From an uncultured Bacteroidota bacterium (GTDB taxonomy: Bacteria > Bacteroidota > Bacteroidia > Chitinophagales > Saprospiraceae): 64,000 bases of DNA. Shown piece by piece: positions 63,212 to 64,000 of the stretch. The stretch covers positions 1 to 64,000 of the forward strand of contig CALMWS010000219.1 of the NCBI GenBank assembly GCA_937870795.1, read 5' to 3'. Every line of letters starts with the position of its first letter. The stretch's first letter is position 1. A model generated the notes under the pieces. The model saw only the letters and a list, made by a program, of their open reading frames with translations, was not told where the DNA came from and ran no database searches. Position numbers and translations under genes: made by a program.

Positions 63212-64000
63212 TGATCAACCTGGCAGATAGAAAAAACAGCATCATTATTTTTGTTGTGTTGTGTTGCTCCCTTTTGTTATTTAAGGCAGCCCACCTCCAA
63301 ATGCTGGACATCAAGTATAAAGAAAAAGCCAAAAAAGCAGCTTTGTACAAAAACGTGTTGTACCCATCAAGGGGCATGATCCTGGATCGCAATGAAAAGT
63401 TGATGGTAACCAATGCCCCACTGTACGACATCAATGTAATCTATCGCAATGTAGATCCGAATATGGATACCCTGGCGTTTTGCAAATTGCTGGGCATCGA
63501 CAAACAAACCTTTATCACCAATCTCAACAAAGACTGGAAAAATCCGCTTTATCACAAATCTGTGCCATTTACTTTTTTATCAAAAATACGGCCCGAGGAT
63601 TTTGCCAAATTTCATGAGCACCTGCACAAATTCCCAGGCTTTTACCCGGTCTTAAAAAGTATCAGGTCGTACCCACACCACAATGCAGCCCATGTGCTGG
63701 GTTACCTTGGAGAAGTAAACTGGGATATCATCAATCGTTCCGGAGGTGAATACAGCCCTGGTGATTACATTGGCATTTCGGGTCTCGAAAAAGGCATGGA
63801 AAAACAACTGAAAGGCAAAAAAGGCATCAGCTACGTGCTCAAAGACAATTTGGGTAGGCAGGTCGGACTTTTCGACAATGGCAGATTAGATTCAATGGCG
63901 GTATCGGGCTTTGATATGATGGCAGGTATTGACCTTGAACTGCAACAATATGGTGAAGAACTGATGCGCAACAAACGAGGAGCCATCGTGGCCATCGAAC
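63211..64000 (+). CDS. mrdA: Penicillin-binding protein 2, partial (cut by window end)
   Basis: The first 263 residues are present: an N-terminal membrane anchor (SIIIFVVLCCSLLLFKAAHL), the PBP dimerisation-domain start (YPSRGMILDRNEKLMVTNAP), and later HVLGYLGEVN and GISGLEKGMEKQLKGKKG, as in PBP2/MrdA. The transpeptidase motifs lie beyond the window. The ATG shares its A with mreD's TGA, so translation is coupled. Confidence 0.9.
   Translation, partial: MINLADRKNSIIIFVVLCCSLLLFKAAHLQMLDIKYKEKAKKAALYKNVLYPSRGMILDRNEKLMVTNAPLYDINVIYRNVDPNMDTLAFCKLLGIDKQTFITNLNKDWKNPLYHKSVPFTFLSKIRPEDFAKFHEHLHKFPGFYPVLKSIRSYPHHNAAHVLGYLGEVNWDIINRSGGEYSPGDYIGISGLEKGMEKQLKGKKGISYVLKDNLGRQVGLFDNGRLDSMAVSGFDMMAGIDLELQQYGEELMRNKRGAIVAIE

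Noticed and set aside
1..64000. tRNA, rRNA and riboswitch genes
   Set aside because: I read all gaps longer than about 100 bp for cloverleaf-like or conserved RNA motifs and saw none. A covariance-model scan would be decisive.

Overview
The window reads as a chromosomal segment of a Bacteroidota bacterium, probably Saprospiria/Chitinophagia-like; the class is inferred and the phylum is well supported. The evidence is a SusC/SusD pair with a divergent LacI regulator, a one-box-dominated promoter grammar (TAnnTTTG with TTTG/TTG about 20 bp upstream), Reg_prop/Y_Y_Y histidine kinases with LytTR partners, long mosaic secreted proteins (PKD-, HYR- and LTD-like modules, LRR, MopE motif), and signal peptides ending in AQ. 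I found no rRNA, tRNA, CRISPR array, integrase, transposase or phage gene. Coding density is high, and several convergent genes end within 3-6 bp of each other or overlap.

Layout. 1-5.4 kb: the 5' part of a giant secreted mosaic protein on the minus strand, whose C-terminus lies outside the window. 5.5-12.1 kb: a minus-strand run with an LD-carboxypeptidase, a MacB/FtsX-type permease, ScpA, polyphosphate glucokinase, a PKD-cyclophilin lipoprotein and an orphan HutH. 12.2-14.1 kb: a divergent NRAMP-like transporter translationally coupled to PxpA. 14.3-20.0 kb: a cysteine-rich repeat protein, a small lipoprotein, and a LytTR response regulator coupled to a 962-aa sensor kinase. 20.4-26.5 kb (plus): two unknown membrane proteins, an inward-rectifier K+ channel, an ECF sigma/membrane protein/CpxP-like triad, AhcY, a DUF6702-like protein and S20. 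26.5-27.6 kb: repeats and one small gene.

27.7-33.7 kb: a metzincin-LRR secreted protein, thiolase and adenine deaminase. 33.7-48.1 kb: a nutrient-uptake locus with SusC, SusD, two tandem 1100-aa VCBS/UnbV lipoproteins, a divergent LacI regulator with a double palindromic operator, and a TonB-dependent-receptor-like barrel. No glycoside hydrolase is present. 48.1-53.1 kb: three tandem POT peptide transporters. 53.4-57.3 kb: KdsD, RecQ and AroQ. 57.4-61.3 kb: small envelope proteins and a tightly overlapping four-gene unit that includes a YidD domain carrying its own signal peptide. 61.3-64 kb: QueD, then mreC-mreD-PBP2, with PBP2 cut by the window end.

Most unusual points: (i) the exported-YidD operon with two paralogous TPR/membrane proteins; (ii) an intrinsic-terminator-like hairpin between SusD and the VCBS genes whose U-tract contains the TTG start of the next gene; (iii) an NRAMP homologue that has lost the canonical metal ligands and is fused by a 4-bp overlap to PxpA without PxpBC; (iv) predicted near-leaderless transcripts and frequent TTG starts; (v) a 17-unit GAACATNT array flanked by inverted copies.
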